Origin: Paulinella micropora
Lineage: Eukaryota; Cercozoa; Imbricatea; Euglyphida
Assembly: GCA_009731375.1 (NCBI GenBank)
Contig: BJOX01000261.1
Location: 241,514 to 305,513 of the forward strand
DNA length: 64,000 bases
Direction of reading: 5' to 3'
Both the position numbers and the translations under genes were made by a program. Shown piece after piece: positions 23,651 to 32,972 of this stretch. Below the pieces are notes generated by a model. It ran no database searches. It was not told where the DNA came from and saw only the letters and a program-made list of their open reading frames with translations. The stretch's first letter is position 1, and every line of letters begins with the position of its first letter.

Positions 23651-23764
23651 TCTTCTTCTTCTTCTTCGCTTTTATTGAGAGAACAATTTTACAATTGGAC
23701 TCAGGGAACGTCCACGTGAAAAGTATAGCTAGTAAGTTATACCTTTATCTAAGGTGGAAACCTA
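23297..23764. repeat. Direct repeat pair with CT-rich heads
   Basis: 23299-23404 and 23654-23764 are near-identical (shared: TTATTGAGAGAACAATTTT, TTGGACTCAGGGAAC, GTCCACGTGAAAAGTATAGC, AAGTTATACCTTTATC). Each is preceded by a (CT)n/(CTT)n tract. The second copy runs into an N gap (23765-23807). They could be solo LTR ends or a recent tandem duplication of about 360 bp. Confidence 0.8.
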
Positions 23765-23807
23765 NNNNNNNNNNNNNNNNNNNNNNNNNNNNNNNNNNNN
23801 NNNNNNN

Positions 23808-23895
23808 CCTTTCTCTCTCTCTCTTTCTCTCTCTCTCTCTTTCTCTCTCTCTCTTTCTCTCTCTCTCTTTCTCTTTCTCTCTCTTTCTCTCTCTT

Positions 23896-23991
<96 letters not shown>

Positions 23992-24025
23992 NNNNNNNNN
24001 NATAATCATGATAGTAATAATAGTG

Positions 24026-24114
<89 letters not shown>

Positions 24115-24116
24115 AA
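23808..24116. repeat. (CT)n and (AAT)n microsatellites around a 10-N gap
   Basis: CTCTTT/CTCT tract 23808-23991, N 23992-24001, then AATAAT with GAT variants to about 24116. The AAT part is the tail of the SINE that follows on the minus strand. Confidence 0.9.
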
Positions 24117-24357
24117 TAGTGCTTCTCAGTAAATGGCGAATGCATTTCTGCACATGTGCCTCCATCGTCTCACCCGCGAGGGGAGTACGAAGATTTGACG
24201 ATAGGCTCTACTGACACCCCCGCAAGGCAGCTCCAAGCCTTCCAGACAGACCAATACTTTCAAAGAAAATATCCTTTGAAAATACTGGCACCTACGGGAA
24301 TCGAACTGGCCATAGGTCCCAATGGTAGACCTTAACCACTGGGCTATCGCGGTGCCA
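24117..24357 (-). mobile_element. Full-length tRNA-derived SINE
   Basis: On the minus strand the element starts TGGCACCGCGATAGCCCAGT. An RNA polymerase III A box (TAGCCCAGTGG, complement at 24336-24346) and B box (AGTTCGATTCC, complement at 24297-24307) are correctly ordered and spaced, as in a tRNA gene. A non-tRNA body of about 150 bp follows, with ATGGAGGCACATGTGCAG near the 3' end, then an (ATT)n tail (24116 down to about 24003). The body also occurs at 3352. The head is flanked by AAT repeats (24358-24450), so it inserted into, or grew, a microsatellite. It no longer reads as a functional tRNA. Confidence 0.9.
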
Positions 24358-24358
24358 C

Positions 24359-24389
<31 letters not shown>

Positions 24390-24395
24390 GTAAAA

Positions 24396-24447
<52 letters not shown>

Positions 24448-24470
24448 TAATAATGATAATAATCATGACA
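24358..24470. repeat. (AAT)n microsatellite
   Basis: AATAAT with a few GAT and CAG interruptions, abutting the head of the SINE. Confidence 0.9.
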
Positions 24471-24544
24471 GTAACGCGTACTCTGCGTGACGCTAGGACA
24501 TGGTAGATAGACAGGTCAGTAAGAGTGTGCAGAGGACCTTTATA

Positions 24545-25148
<604 letters not shown>

Positions 25149-25149
25149 T

Positions 25150-25547
25150 ATTTATGTATTCGCGACTTGTCCCACCGCAAAGCATTAAACAAGCCTTAAA
25201 AATATAAAAAACCAACATTTGACATATAGAAAACATACATAGAAAACAAAAAAAACATACCTTCGTTTTACAAAAAACGGCACATGAAGCACACTAAGAG
25301 AGATTTTGACAAAATAACGACAAAAACACCATTTTATTCATAAAATTGTATATATACGTAGTATATATGGTTTTTGTCGTTATTTTGTCAAAATCTCTCT
25401 TAATGTGCTTCATGTGCCGTTTTTTGTAAAACGAAGGTATGTTTTTTTTGTTTTCTATGTATGTTTTCTATATGTCAAATGTTGGTTTTTTATATTTTTA
25501 AGGCTTGTTTAATACTTTGCGGTGGGACAAGTCGCGAATACATAAAT
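25150..25547. mobile_element. Foldback/MITE-like inverted repeat
   Basis: Two near-perfect inverted arms of about 178 bp (25150-25327 and 25370-25547) around a 42-bp AT-rich loop (25328-25369). Arms begin ATTTATGTATTCGCGACTTG and differ at only a handful of positions (for example GCATTAAAC against GTATTAAGC-type differences near the outer end). No coding capacity. The outer end abuts the GTAT array. Such high arm identity suggests a recent foldback transposon, a palindromic amplification, or a viral or transposon terminal structure. Confidence 0.85.
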
Positions 25548-26725
25548 GATCACACCACAAAATGGGGGCTACACACAAAAGTTTGCTTTTTGCTTTTTCT
25601 CCTTGGACGATCGGCAAAAGTGCTCTCGTCTGCGGCCGTGCGGCAGGGCGGTGCCGCGGTGCCGCAGGGTTTGAGGTTTAGGTAGTGGCTGATATTTTAT
25701 TTTTTCATTTTTCGTTGCTTGACCCTGCCCAAAAATTGGTGGCACCGGCTCAGCCATAACGATATTGTTTTTTGCTTTCAGTGTGTCCTTAAAAAACAAG
25801 CACGGGTTAGAAGCGATATTATGGCAAAATAGGCCTTCGTATCAACGGGGGTGGTAATCTTAGTGCAATACGTTATTAAAACAAGGACTGGTAGAAAGGT
25901 GGAGAGTAAGACGACTTATAGTGAAATAAGGCTTGCTAGGTGTCCTTATTTTTTTCAATAAGTCCTTATTTTTTTTCATTTTTTATAAGATGCTCATTTT
26001 ATTGATTCATTTTTTTCTCAAAAACGTGAAAAAGTTTTGAAAATGTAAAAAAAAAAATCAATTTTTTCAATGTTTTGAAGGCCAAGTTTTCAATCGGTTT
26101 ATTACCCGCGATGAATAGGAGAGCGTATTTTGCTGTTTTTGTAAATCAAGGGTACTTATGGAAACAAGGATCCGCCAACTCATAAGGACTCAAGCAATAG
26201 GTGTAGGGGGATTATTTCGTTAAAACGTCTTCATTTAAACTATCAGGGGATGTACTCCCCTGTTCTCAAATGTAAGATTACCCCCCACGACCAAATGGTA
26301 TTATGGACAATAAAAGGGGGGGGGAGGGGGTTCGGCCAACTTTCCCAAAAACAGGGGACTAAAACAGGGGACGTCCCCAAGGACATAGTTAAACTCAGTC
26401 AAATGGGGTTAAATCCTTTTATATACCCTATTTTTATAATAATAATCTTAATAATAATAATAAGGAAGTAAGGATATGGGCGTGGGTAATATGGGCAGAG
26501 TTAGAATTAGTGTAAAATACCGCTTCTAGGGTGTCCTTAAAATTATAGGGGACTTTAAAATAAAAAAGGACTTTAAGGACGGGGCAAAAAGAAGCAGTTG
26601 AAGGTGATTTGTGCTCTGAGACATAACCGCGGAGCAAACAATAAAGGAAGCGTCGGCGAAGCGGAATTGACGGAGAGTTAATTTGAAGTTTAAAGGTATG
26701 TAATGTAATATATAAGACCACGACA
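25548..26725. other. Left flank of the polinton-like virus, no clear gene
   Basis: AT-rich sequence with several copies of the short word GTGTCCTTA (near 25781, 25937 and 26530) and a G-rich patch (26311-26330). I found no terminal inverted repeat, so the left end of the viral element cannot be fixed. It lies between the foldback at 25547 and the first viral gene at 26726. Short open frames have no motifs. Confidence 0.5.
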
Positions 26726-26959
26726 ATGCCGGATATTATAGCACGATTGCCGTATGATTTACAAAAATATATTAAACTCTTTTTGTTTAATCGCGATTTA
26801 CCAACAGACGATTACGAATTATGCGACAACTGCGGACTTACTTTATCAGTCGTAGAAAGTCCAATAATATACGCTCAGAATATGAAGTGGTATTTTAATT
26901 ACTATTGTTTTTGCTCTAGAAAATGTATCAGTGAATATTTTGAGTTAGAAAAAAAATAG
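26726..26959 (+). CDS. Small F-box-like/zinc protein, copy 1
   Basis: 77 residues. The N-terminus (IIARLPYDLQKYIKLFLF) has the LP..L..YI..FL pattern of a short F-box-like helix. Two Cys pairs follow (CDNCG near residue 38 and CFCSRKC near 66), as in a treble-clef or ribbon zinc site. It is a clear paralogue of the 91-aa gene on the opposite strand at 28293-28568 (shared LPxD, CGL and PII segments); the two bracket the recombinase gene. It ends TAG 21 bases before the recombinase start. F-box-like function is an inference; it could equally be a small transcription regulator. Confidence 0.65.
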   Translation: MPDIIARLPYDLQKYIKLFLFNRDLPTDDYELCDNCGLTLSVVESPIIYAQNMKWYFNYYCFCSRKCISEYFELEKK

Positions 26960-26980
26960 ACTTGTCTATTATATACTACG

Positions 26981-28303
26981 ATGTGGAGCGAAGATGACAG
27001 GAAGTTTGTTAGGCAGTTAAGAGTTGCTACTAATGAAAGTAAAATTTATGAAGTGGTGTCCAACTTCTACGATAGTGAATTAAAACCAAGTATAGCCTTT
27101 CATAATGCTATTATATCTTTATTTAGCACACCAACTAGTGATGAAGAGGTGCTTGAGGCACTTAAAGTCATATATCCAAAATATGCTATCGTGTATCCAA
27201 ATTTGAATAGTAGAAGGCAAAGACTTTCTGAGGTGAGAAAGAAAGCGATAGAGCCTTACCAAAGTGAAAAAGTATATGAAATGAGCAAACTTGATACGTA
27301 TTTTAATCTAAATGAAGACGAGCGGATTGATATCGTTGAGGGATATAAGAAAGATGTCAAAGCCAAAAATGAACAAAAAATACAAATTGATGTCCGTGAT
27401 GTAATGGCTAAAATGAACGATATGATATTAAGTAATGACCCTTATCTTAAACTGCTTGCTTTGATGATAGCAATTGGAGCAAGGCCTGTAGAAATATTTG
27501 ACAAAAACACATATGAATTAATACCAGATAAACCGAGTTGGTTGCGAGTGAATAACCTAGCGAAAAAGAGAGAAGGACAAAAAAAGAATTGGACTGAGAG
27601 GCCTGTTGTCCTTTTTACTCCCCAGTTTGTAATAGAACAAGTAAATTCAATACGAAACCATTTCAAAAAGAAAAACGCAGTTATTATTAACAGCGATGGT
27701 GTGCTTGATAAACAAAAGAATAATGAACTAAACAAAAGAATTATCAAAATCTTCCCTTGGCTATCAGAATACACGCAGAAAAGCAGTATGTTGCGAAAAC
27801 TATATGCTAGTTTGTCGTATAGTAATTTCGCCAATCCGAAATTAGAGAATTTTAATACACGGGTTTCAAATGTGTTGGGGCACGGCGATATGCTCACCAG
27901 TTTTAGTTATAGTTGGGTTAATGTGGCAGACCCTGAAGAAATTAAGGCAGAAGGAATTAAAACAGAATTAGAGGAGTTGAGACGCAAAATAGATTTATGT
28001 TTGAATTTAAATAATAATAACGAAATTGAAAGTGAGAACGGAGACGAAGAATGTAAATATCAACCATTAGGTAAAAGCGCTAGCAGAGAGGATAAGTATA
28101 AATTGCTTGAGCAGATTTCCAATGATAACCCGAATATTACAAATACTAAATTACGAAAATTAAGCGGGATTGGAGCCGTTATTGTCAATGAGTTTATTAA
28201 AGAGAAGAGGAGTGGAGCGACGAAGAGCGAAGCGAAAAAAGAAGAGGAAACAAAAGCGCCATTAAGACGAAGCACGAGAATTAAAAAGAATGCTAATACT
28301 TAA
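26981..28303 (+). CDS. Tyrosine recombinase (integrase)
   Basis: 440 residues. Catalytic residues can be placed in order: Arg168 in IGARPVEIF, a Lys-rich beta-hairpin around 195-205, Arg272 in SSMLRKLYASLSY, His301 in VLGHGDM and nucleophile Tyr310 in TSFSYSWVNV. The LRKLYA...LGH...SY spacing resembles recombinases of PLVs and virophages; telomere resolvases share a similar lRxxYA core, so a hairpin-resolving role cannot be excluded. A C-terminal region (about 360-410) looks like a helix-turn-helix (NITNTKLRKLSGIGAVIVNE) and is followed by a basic tail. It probably integrates the viral genome into host DNA. The start ATG follows an AT-rich TATTATATACTACG leader. The frame is intact. Confidence 0.85.
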   Translation: MWSEDDRKFVRQLRVATNESKIYEVVSNFYDSELKPSIAFHNAIISLFSTPTSDEEVLEALKVIYPKYAIVYPNLNSRRQRLSEVRKKAIEPYQSEKVYEMSKLDTYFNLNEDERIDIVEGYKKDVKAKNEQKIQIDVRDVMAKMNDMILSNDPYLKLLALMIAIGARPVEIFDKNTYELIPDKPSWLRVNNLAKKREGQKKNWTERPVVLFTPQFVIEQVNSIRNHFKKKNAVIINSDGVLDKQKNNELNKRIIKIFPWLSEYTQKSSMLRKLYASLSYSNFANPKLENFNTRVSNVLGHGDMLTSFSYSWVNVADPEEIKAEGIKTELEELRRKIDLCLNLNNNNEIESENGDEECKYQPLGKSASREDKYKLLEQISNDNPNITNTKLRKLSGIGAVIVNEFIKEKRSGATKSEAKKEEETKAPLRRSTRIKKNANT

Positions 28304-28568
28304 CAACGACTAAAGGCGGTTCTCCATATCTTGCTCTAAGATTAGACTCTCGCCTGTAGCATTTAATGGAGCAGATTGTGAAAAACTCAATACAATCTAC
28401 ACCATAAAAATTGCCTGCTATAATTGGGGGGTGCGACTGAAATGTGCGAGACAAACCGCATATATTACAAAATTCTTCTCCATATTTTGGCTGGGGCATC
28501 TCTGAATAAACGAATGTCCTTATGTGTCCAACTATATCGCTCGGCAATTCTCGTATTATTACTGACAT
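28293..28568 (-). CDS. Small F-box-like/zinc protein, copy 2
   Basis: 91 residues, paralogous to the gene at 26726. It begins MSVIIRELPSDIVGHIRTFV, then FCNICGLS and ICSIKCYRR carry the Cys pairs. It overlaps the 3' end of the convergent recombinase gene by 11 bases and is divergent from the structural gene at 28612, sharing an AT-rich 43-base intergenic promoter region. The LPSDIVGHIRTFV helix fits the short F-box-like signature seen in many giant-virus proteins. Role unknown; host ubiquitin-ligase interaction is a guess. Confidence 0.65.
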   Translation of the reverse strand: MSVIIRELPSDIVGHIRTFVYSEMPQPKYGEEFCNICGLSRTFQSHPPIIAGNFYGVDCIEFFTICSIKCYRRESNLRARYGEPPLVVVKY

Positions 28569-28611
28569 GTTTTATATAAAATATAAAAACATTTTTATAT
28601 TATGATATAAA
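28569..28611. promoter_or_regulatory. Divergent AT-rich promoter region
   Basis: 43 bases, almost all A/T, with TTTATATAAAATATAAAAAC and TTTTTATATTATGATATAAA, between divergent start codons. Confidence 0.5.
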
Positions 28612-29844
28612 ATGAATCTTTTTGGTCAAAGCACGAATACACCATCGTCATCAACTACATCGTCATCTTCTTCTTTATCTATTGATAGCATAAAAGACAC
28701 ATTACCAACAACGGCCTTTGGAGAATTGCGAACAGCAACTCTGTCGCCAGTATTACAAAATGTATTTACATATGGTATTAATACGCGATTCTTTGACAAA
28801 ACAGAAACCAACGGCGGGGTGGTATCATCTGCTAATTCAATGGCGGTTTTGACTACATCCGCTTCAGGTAATTCAACCGCGCAGATTACGACTATTGAGC
28901 GAGCCAAATATAGAAGTGGTATGGGTTTAGTTGCTAGATTCTCCGCATTGTTTCCATCATCTATCGCCGCAGATAGTTTCAATTGCGATATTGGCATAGG
29001 CACACCAGCAGACAATTTATGTTTTAGACAATCAAGTTTGGGAATGTCTGTTGTAAGAACGGCGGGAAGCGTAGAAAATGTGGTTAGTCAATATGCGTGG
29101 AATGCTGATAAATGTGATAATACGGGAAACTTCCCCGCGGTTGATTTTACCAAATTGAACGTGTTTGAAATAGTCGTCCAATATCTGGGTAGCGGTCAAA
29201 TTACATTCAAAATTGAAAACCCGCGCACTGGACGAATGGAAGTAATTCATGCTATTAAATACGCAAGCACTGCTACTACTCCATCATTAGATCAGGCGGC
29301 GTTTGCTATTTATGCGAAGGCGAATTCATCAACCCTTCAATCCGTTGTAATGAAAACAGCGAGTATGTTTTTAGCAGTTGAAGGGAATATTGATAGGACT
29401 ATTGCTATAACCAATTCGTATGATTCGGTTAAAACTATAGGAGCAACTGAGAATGCCATATTTACTATTAGAAACCGCGCCACATTCAACAGCAAAACGA
29501 ATTATAACATAATCTACTTTGAGAATTTGTGTATCAGCAATTCAGATACTAAAACATGTATCGCGAGAATTATTCTTAATACCACATTAGGAGGAACACC
29601 TTCTTATTCAAATTACGATACAAACACATCGTTAGCAGAGGTTGATACGGCAGGGACAACAAGAACGGGTGGAAGTGTGATATTCACATATGTGTTGTCT
29701 GGTGGTTCATCTATATACATTGATTTGTCTCAATATAATATCAAGATAGGGTCAGGTAAGACATTTACTATATCCGCACAAAATACAAGCGGTGGAACGG
29801 CAAACATTTACGCTTCATTAAACTGGATTGAAGACCAGATTTAA
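28612..29844 (+). CDS. Phage-like structural protein with FGELRTA motif
   Basis: 410 residues. After a Ser/Thr-rich N-terminus (about 10-30), the segment TAFGELRTATLSPVLQ, then FTYGINTRFFD and later YRSGMGLVARFSALFP, matches the pattern of large-phage and algal-virus virion proteins that begin with an FGELxxA block. This suggests a virion surface or tail-fibre-attachment role. The remainder is beta-rich, without membrane segments. A shorter, frameshifted relative starting MNIFGRSQ lies at 42806. Intact frame, ending TAA. Host-recognition function is inferred only from the family. Confidence 0.65.
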   Translation: MNLFGQSTNTPSSSTTSSSSSLSIDSIKDTLPTTAFGELRTATLSPVLQNVFTYGINTRFFDKTETNGGVVSSANSMAVLTTSASGNSTAQITTIERAKYRSGMGLVARFSALFPSSIAADSFNCDIGIGTPADNLCFRQSSLGMSVVRTAGSVENVVSQYAWNADKCDNTGNFPAVDFTKLNVFEIVVQYLGSGQITFKIENPRTGRMEVIHAIKYASTATTPSLDQAAFAIYAKANSSTLQSVVMKTASMFLAVEGNIDRTIAITNSYDSVKTIGATENAIFTIRNRATFNSKTNYNIIYFENLCISNSDTKTCIARIILNTTLGGTPSYSNYDTNTSLAEVDTAGTTRTGGSVIFTYVLSGGSSIYIDLSQYNIKIGSGKTFTISAQNTSGGTANIYASLNWIEDQI

Positions 29845-30144
29845 ACAAAAAAGAAGGTTTTATTTTATGGCAAAATATTATATCATAGAATATTGTATTT
29901 GCGCATCAACTTTCTTTTCTATCTCTATTGACATTTTTTTAATGTATTCAAACCCCCTATCCTTGATTAACTTTTCTGTTATACGTGCGTGATTTTTCTT
30001 CAAATATATGTAAAACTGGTCAATATTAACACCGCAGGGGATTTGTTCTTTATGTTGTCGTCGCCGAGTTAATATTTTTGATTAGAACAAATAGTATATC
30101 TAAATTTTGTATGTAGGTCATTATATCTATGTATTCTTTTTTTG
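29845..30144. other. Intergenic region with a possible small ORF remnant
   Basis: Mostly AT-rich spacer. On the minus strand about 62 codons ending at about 29878 read KEQIPCGVNIDQFYIYLKKN and onward without a stop. They lack an ATG and look like the tail of a small protein whose start has been lost. No motif. Confidence 0.4.
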
Positions 30145-30941
30145 CTTAAGCGTGATACGCCTTAAGAAGAATTGAAACTTCAAAATTGACAGGACATTCA
30201 AGCACATTGCCACTTGCATTTCTAATGACGATATCAATAGTTCTTAAACTTTCGTTGTATTAAATGGCACATAATCGGCAACATCGTTTGATGATTCAAA
30301 GTAGCACTGGACTCCATACGGCTTATCTAAATTACATGTACCAACGACAGAGAAATTACCATTTGCTTCAACTAAACCAGACTGATTCAATGTGCGACTA
30401 TGAACATAAACGGCCGTTTCACCAATTAGATTGACTATGGATTGCATTGTGCTACTCGCCGCCGCCGAGATATCAGCAGTTAGTCCTATCTTGTCGCTAA
30501 TAGTGCTGTTATCGTAATCAAAAGCATACGTATCACCAGTGAAAGCGAAATTCAATTTATTAACGGAGTTCAAAGTTATAACTACGGAGTTAGGGGTAAT
30601 TGCTGAATTAATCGCAGTTGAAGGGCGGTAATAAATGTATCAATGGTGTATTGATTTTCTGTTACGATTGCCGTTTTTGTAGCGGATCCAGTTGTTTTAA
30701 TCAATGTGAGAGTGTTGGCATAACTCGGTATGTTTGGGAAAACGTTTGGAATAGAGATACTTTTAACGACATAAGCACTGATTATATCAATATTACGACC
30801 AGTTGCTGGTAAATCAACGACGAAACGGCCATTGTGAGTAGAAGCGGATTTTGATTCTGTTTTATCACTTGAGGAGACGCGAAGGAGGAAATTTTTTTTC
30901 GTGCGTTTTTCATCTTCAAGATTGCTTATTGTAAAGGACAT
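30145..30941 (-). pseudogene. Penton-like minor capsid protein, frameshifted
   Basis: It starts at 30941 (MSFTISNLEDEKRTKKNF) and reads to about 30590. It then continues in a second frame to about 30245 (LNFAFTGDTYAFDYDNST, GIGL-type segments) and in a third to about 30145, ending FEVSILLKAYHA-stop. About 260 residues in all. The N-terminal RVSSSDKTES / GRFVVDLP pattern and the final IDIVIRN...F.V.I strand resemble the single-jelly-roll penton proteins of PLVs and virophages. It is directly downstream of the major capsid gene, as in many of these viruses. The two frame changes mean a broken gene or two single-base sequencing errors. Confidence 0.6.
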
Positions 30942-30960
30942 TGCTTTATATTATGTATTT

Positions 30961-30998
30961 GGATTTTAATATAAAATCCGAATTATATATTATATTCT
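30961..30998 (-). promoter_or_regulatory. TATAATATA...CGGAT promoter-like motif before the penton gene
   Basis: On the minus strand TATAATATATAATTCGGATT lies about 35 bases before the start codon. It is the same arrangement as at 32480, 32951, 37591, 42760 and 44116. Confidence 0.55.
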
Positions 30999-31012
30999 AA
31001 TTTTTAATTTTT

Positions 31013-32449
31013 TTATTGTTTGACCACGGCACGAGATGGATAGATAGACGCGACTTTGACATATTTCAACCAAGCGGTGATGGCGCGATCTGCGTTATAA
31101 TCAGAAGCATACCGAAGAGTGACTTCCGCAGTTCGTGAGTTATTAACCGCAATGCCAGATGCTCCAATGTGGGGCGATTGATTGAGTGTCTGGATGATGG
31201 TAGCAAATCCTGAGTTAGATGTAAGTCCTGTTTTATCCCCAGTAGAATAATACTTACGAAAGTTTTCAAGAGAAACAGATGAAGACATGTAAGCATCACG
31301 AATGCCCATAGTCGCTTGGAGATTGTTAATATACAATTCCGCGCATCCTCGTTGAACTGGAGCGAGTAAATCAGTGCTTCCACCAAGTTCCATCTTTTGT
31401 TGCGGAGCATACCAATCACCAATACGGCATTGATATTGTCTGTAAGGCATTTGAGTAGTTCCCAAGTTGTCAATATTGGCATTATCAGGAAGCACATTCT
31501 GAGTTACGATATACAAGCACTGAGCACGGGCGACGGCCTTATTCACTTGAAGATTAAAGTCATCGTTCGTCCCCGGATTCGCCTTTCGGTTGTAATATGT
31601 TTCATAAGTGTATGGAAGCCCATCCTTGCTTCCCATCTGTTCCAAAATATTTCTCTGGACACTAGGAGCAAGAGAGAATGTCTCCAACATAACAACTGGA
31701 TTTGATATGGTGAAAGTCAAAGCGGAACCATTAAAACCAGCAGGAATAGAAGAAGTTTTCCCATCACCACTTCCAATAATAGTCAATGCTTCCTGAGGCG
31801 GAGCAAATGTCAAGCGAAGCCTCATACCACTAACCAAAGAGGGAGGAATGAGAGTTTCTTCATTAAACACTCCCGAAAAGTAATGAAGAGGAATACAAAC
31901 TTTCAAGAATTGGCCAGTCGCAACACTACCAGCGGTGGGGACATTGAGTGCAAAATCAAGAACTGAATCATCAGTAGCATTAACATTAACACTGACTGGT
32001 TCTCGTTGTCCCGCCATCTGTGCCTGTCGGCGATAATCAAAAGGATAATGCCACGGGAGAATATTTCGCACCATCTTGTTCAAATCTTCAATTCGTTCAA
32101 GTTCGCTACCATCCTTACTTTCCAACAAAAATCTTTCAAAAATAGCAGTCGCGGGAGTGTTTTGAAAACCAATAGCACAAGCAACATTATCTTTTCCATC
32201 AGTGGCTACCAATCCATCTGCTTTAATATCAAACGACAAATAGCAATTCTTTCCATAAACAAAATCAGTGCTTGCCTGTAATGTAAAAATCATTTTAGTC
32301 ACCGACGCACTGGTATAAGTCTGCTGGTCGGCAAAGTTCTTCTTAAAGATACTTCCCTGTTCAGAGAGCGCCAGACTTGCTGGCAACTCATATCTGAGGT
32401 TGTTGAGGGTCATCAACTCCTCAGTAACTTCAATCTCCTTTCTTTCCAT
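31013..32449 (-). CDS. mcp: Major capsid protein (double jelly-roll)
   Basis: 478 residues with an intact frame. Its length and beta-strand-rich pattern fit PLV/virophage double-jelly-roll capsid proteins: an N-terminal arm (MTLNNLRYELPASLAL), ASTDFVYGKNCYLSFDI, a central domain junction near 190-260 (VCIPLHYFSGVFNEETLIPP), and the closing RTAEVTLRYASDYNAD then AWLKYVKVASIYPSRAVV, typical of the last strands. It would form pseudo-hexameric trimers of the virion. It lies upstream of the penton-like gene on the same strand. The start codon follows a CGGAT/TATA motif at 32480-32500. Confidence 0.85.
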   Translation of the reverse strand: MERKEIEVTEELMTLNNLRYELPASLALSEQGSIFKKNFADQQTYTSASVTKMIFTLQASTDFVYGKNCYLSFDIKADGLVATDGKDNVACAIGFQNTPATAIFERFLLESKDGSELERIEDLNKMVRNILPWHYPFDYRRQAQMAGQREPVSVNVNATDDSVLDFALNVPTAGSVATGQFLKVCIPLHYFSGVFNEETLIPPSLVSGMRLRLTFAPPQEALTIIGSGDGKTSSIPAGFNGSALTFTISNPVVMLETFSLAPSVQRNILEQMGSKDGLPYTYETYYNRKANPGTNDDFNLQVNKAVARAQCLYIVTQNVLPDNANIDNLGTTQMPYRQYQCRIGDWYAPQQKMELGGSTDLLAPVQRGCAELYINNLQATMGIRDAYMSSSVSLENFRKYYSTGDKTGLTSNSGFATIIQTLNQSPHIGASGIAVNNSRTAEVTLRYASDYNADRAITAWLKYVKVASIYPSRAVVKQ

Positions 32450-32479
32450 TTTTTTTGTGTGTGGTTGTGGGATGGCAAA

Positions 32480-32500
32480 ATCCGCAATGCTACTATACTA
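32480..32500 (-). promoter_or_regulatory. TATA...CGGAT promoter-like motif before the capsid gene
   Basis: Minus strand TAGTATAGTAGCATTGCGGA about 31 bases before the ATG. Confidence 0.5.
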
Positions 32501-32534
32501 AAAAAATAATAATAGAAATTAAAAATAATTATTT

Positions 32535-32927
32535 ATTCACCTGAAACGGATTGTTTAATAAAATCAACTGATTTTTGTATATTGTCAAGTCTCACATCTT
32601 GTGGTGAAGTCAATTGAAACTCTCTTGCCTCAGCATTCTCAACTGCTTTCTTTAAATAGGCCAAACTGCTAACAGCAGTGTCCAAATCAACAACATCCAC
32701 ATTTTTTTATCAGAAATGTCTGTTAATGTGTTTTGAATAGTGCTCTTCTCATGCGGGACAAGATCGCCAAATTCAGTTAATGGTTGATTAACTAATGGGG
32801 CACCATGACTACTCCACAACTCAAACTGGTTTAGTTGAAATCCATCACTCGCAGGTCGGTTTGCTTCGTTAGGTTTGTTGATAAAGCCAATCGGCAAACG
32901 AGTTGAAGCACTTGAGTTTTTAATCAT
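32535..32927 (-). pseudogene. Small PLV protein, one frameshift in a poly-A
   Basis: It starts at 32927 (MIKNSSASTRLPIGFINKPN). At about 32,703, inside a run of seven T on the plus strand, the frame shifts and continues as NVDVVDLDTAVSSLAYLKKA to TAA at 32535, about 145 residues in total. The first part is Asn/Pro-rich, the second a predicted coiled helix. It sits between the capsid gene and the gene at 32973 and is probably a virion or assembly protein. A homopolymer site makes a sequencing indel as likely as a real mutation. No family recognised. Confidence 0.55.
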
Positions 32928-32944
32928 TATAAAAATGCGAATAT

Positions 32945-32970
32945 ATAAATATCCGCATAATATATTATTT
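32945..32970 (-). promoter_or_regulatory. TAATATATTATG...CGGAT promoter-like motif
   Basis: Minus strand TAATATATTATGCGGATATT ends about 20 bases before the ATG at 32927. Confidence 0.55.
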
Positions 32971-32972
32971 TA

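Noticed and set aside
24117-24357. Functional tRNA gene
   Set aside because: A and B boxes are present, but the element lacks a full cloverleaf, has a long non-tRNA body with an ATT tail, and a second copy exists: it is a SINE.
26291-26340. Origin or telomere of the PLV at the G-rich patch
   Set aside because: It is only a short G-run in AT-rich DNA; there is no repeat unit and no matching sequence at the right end.
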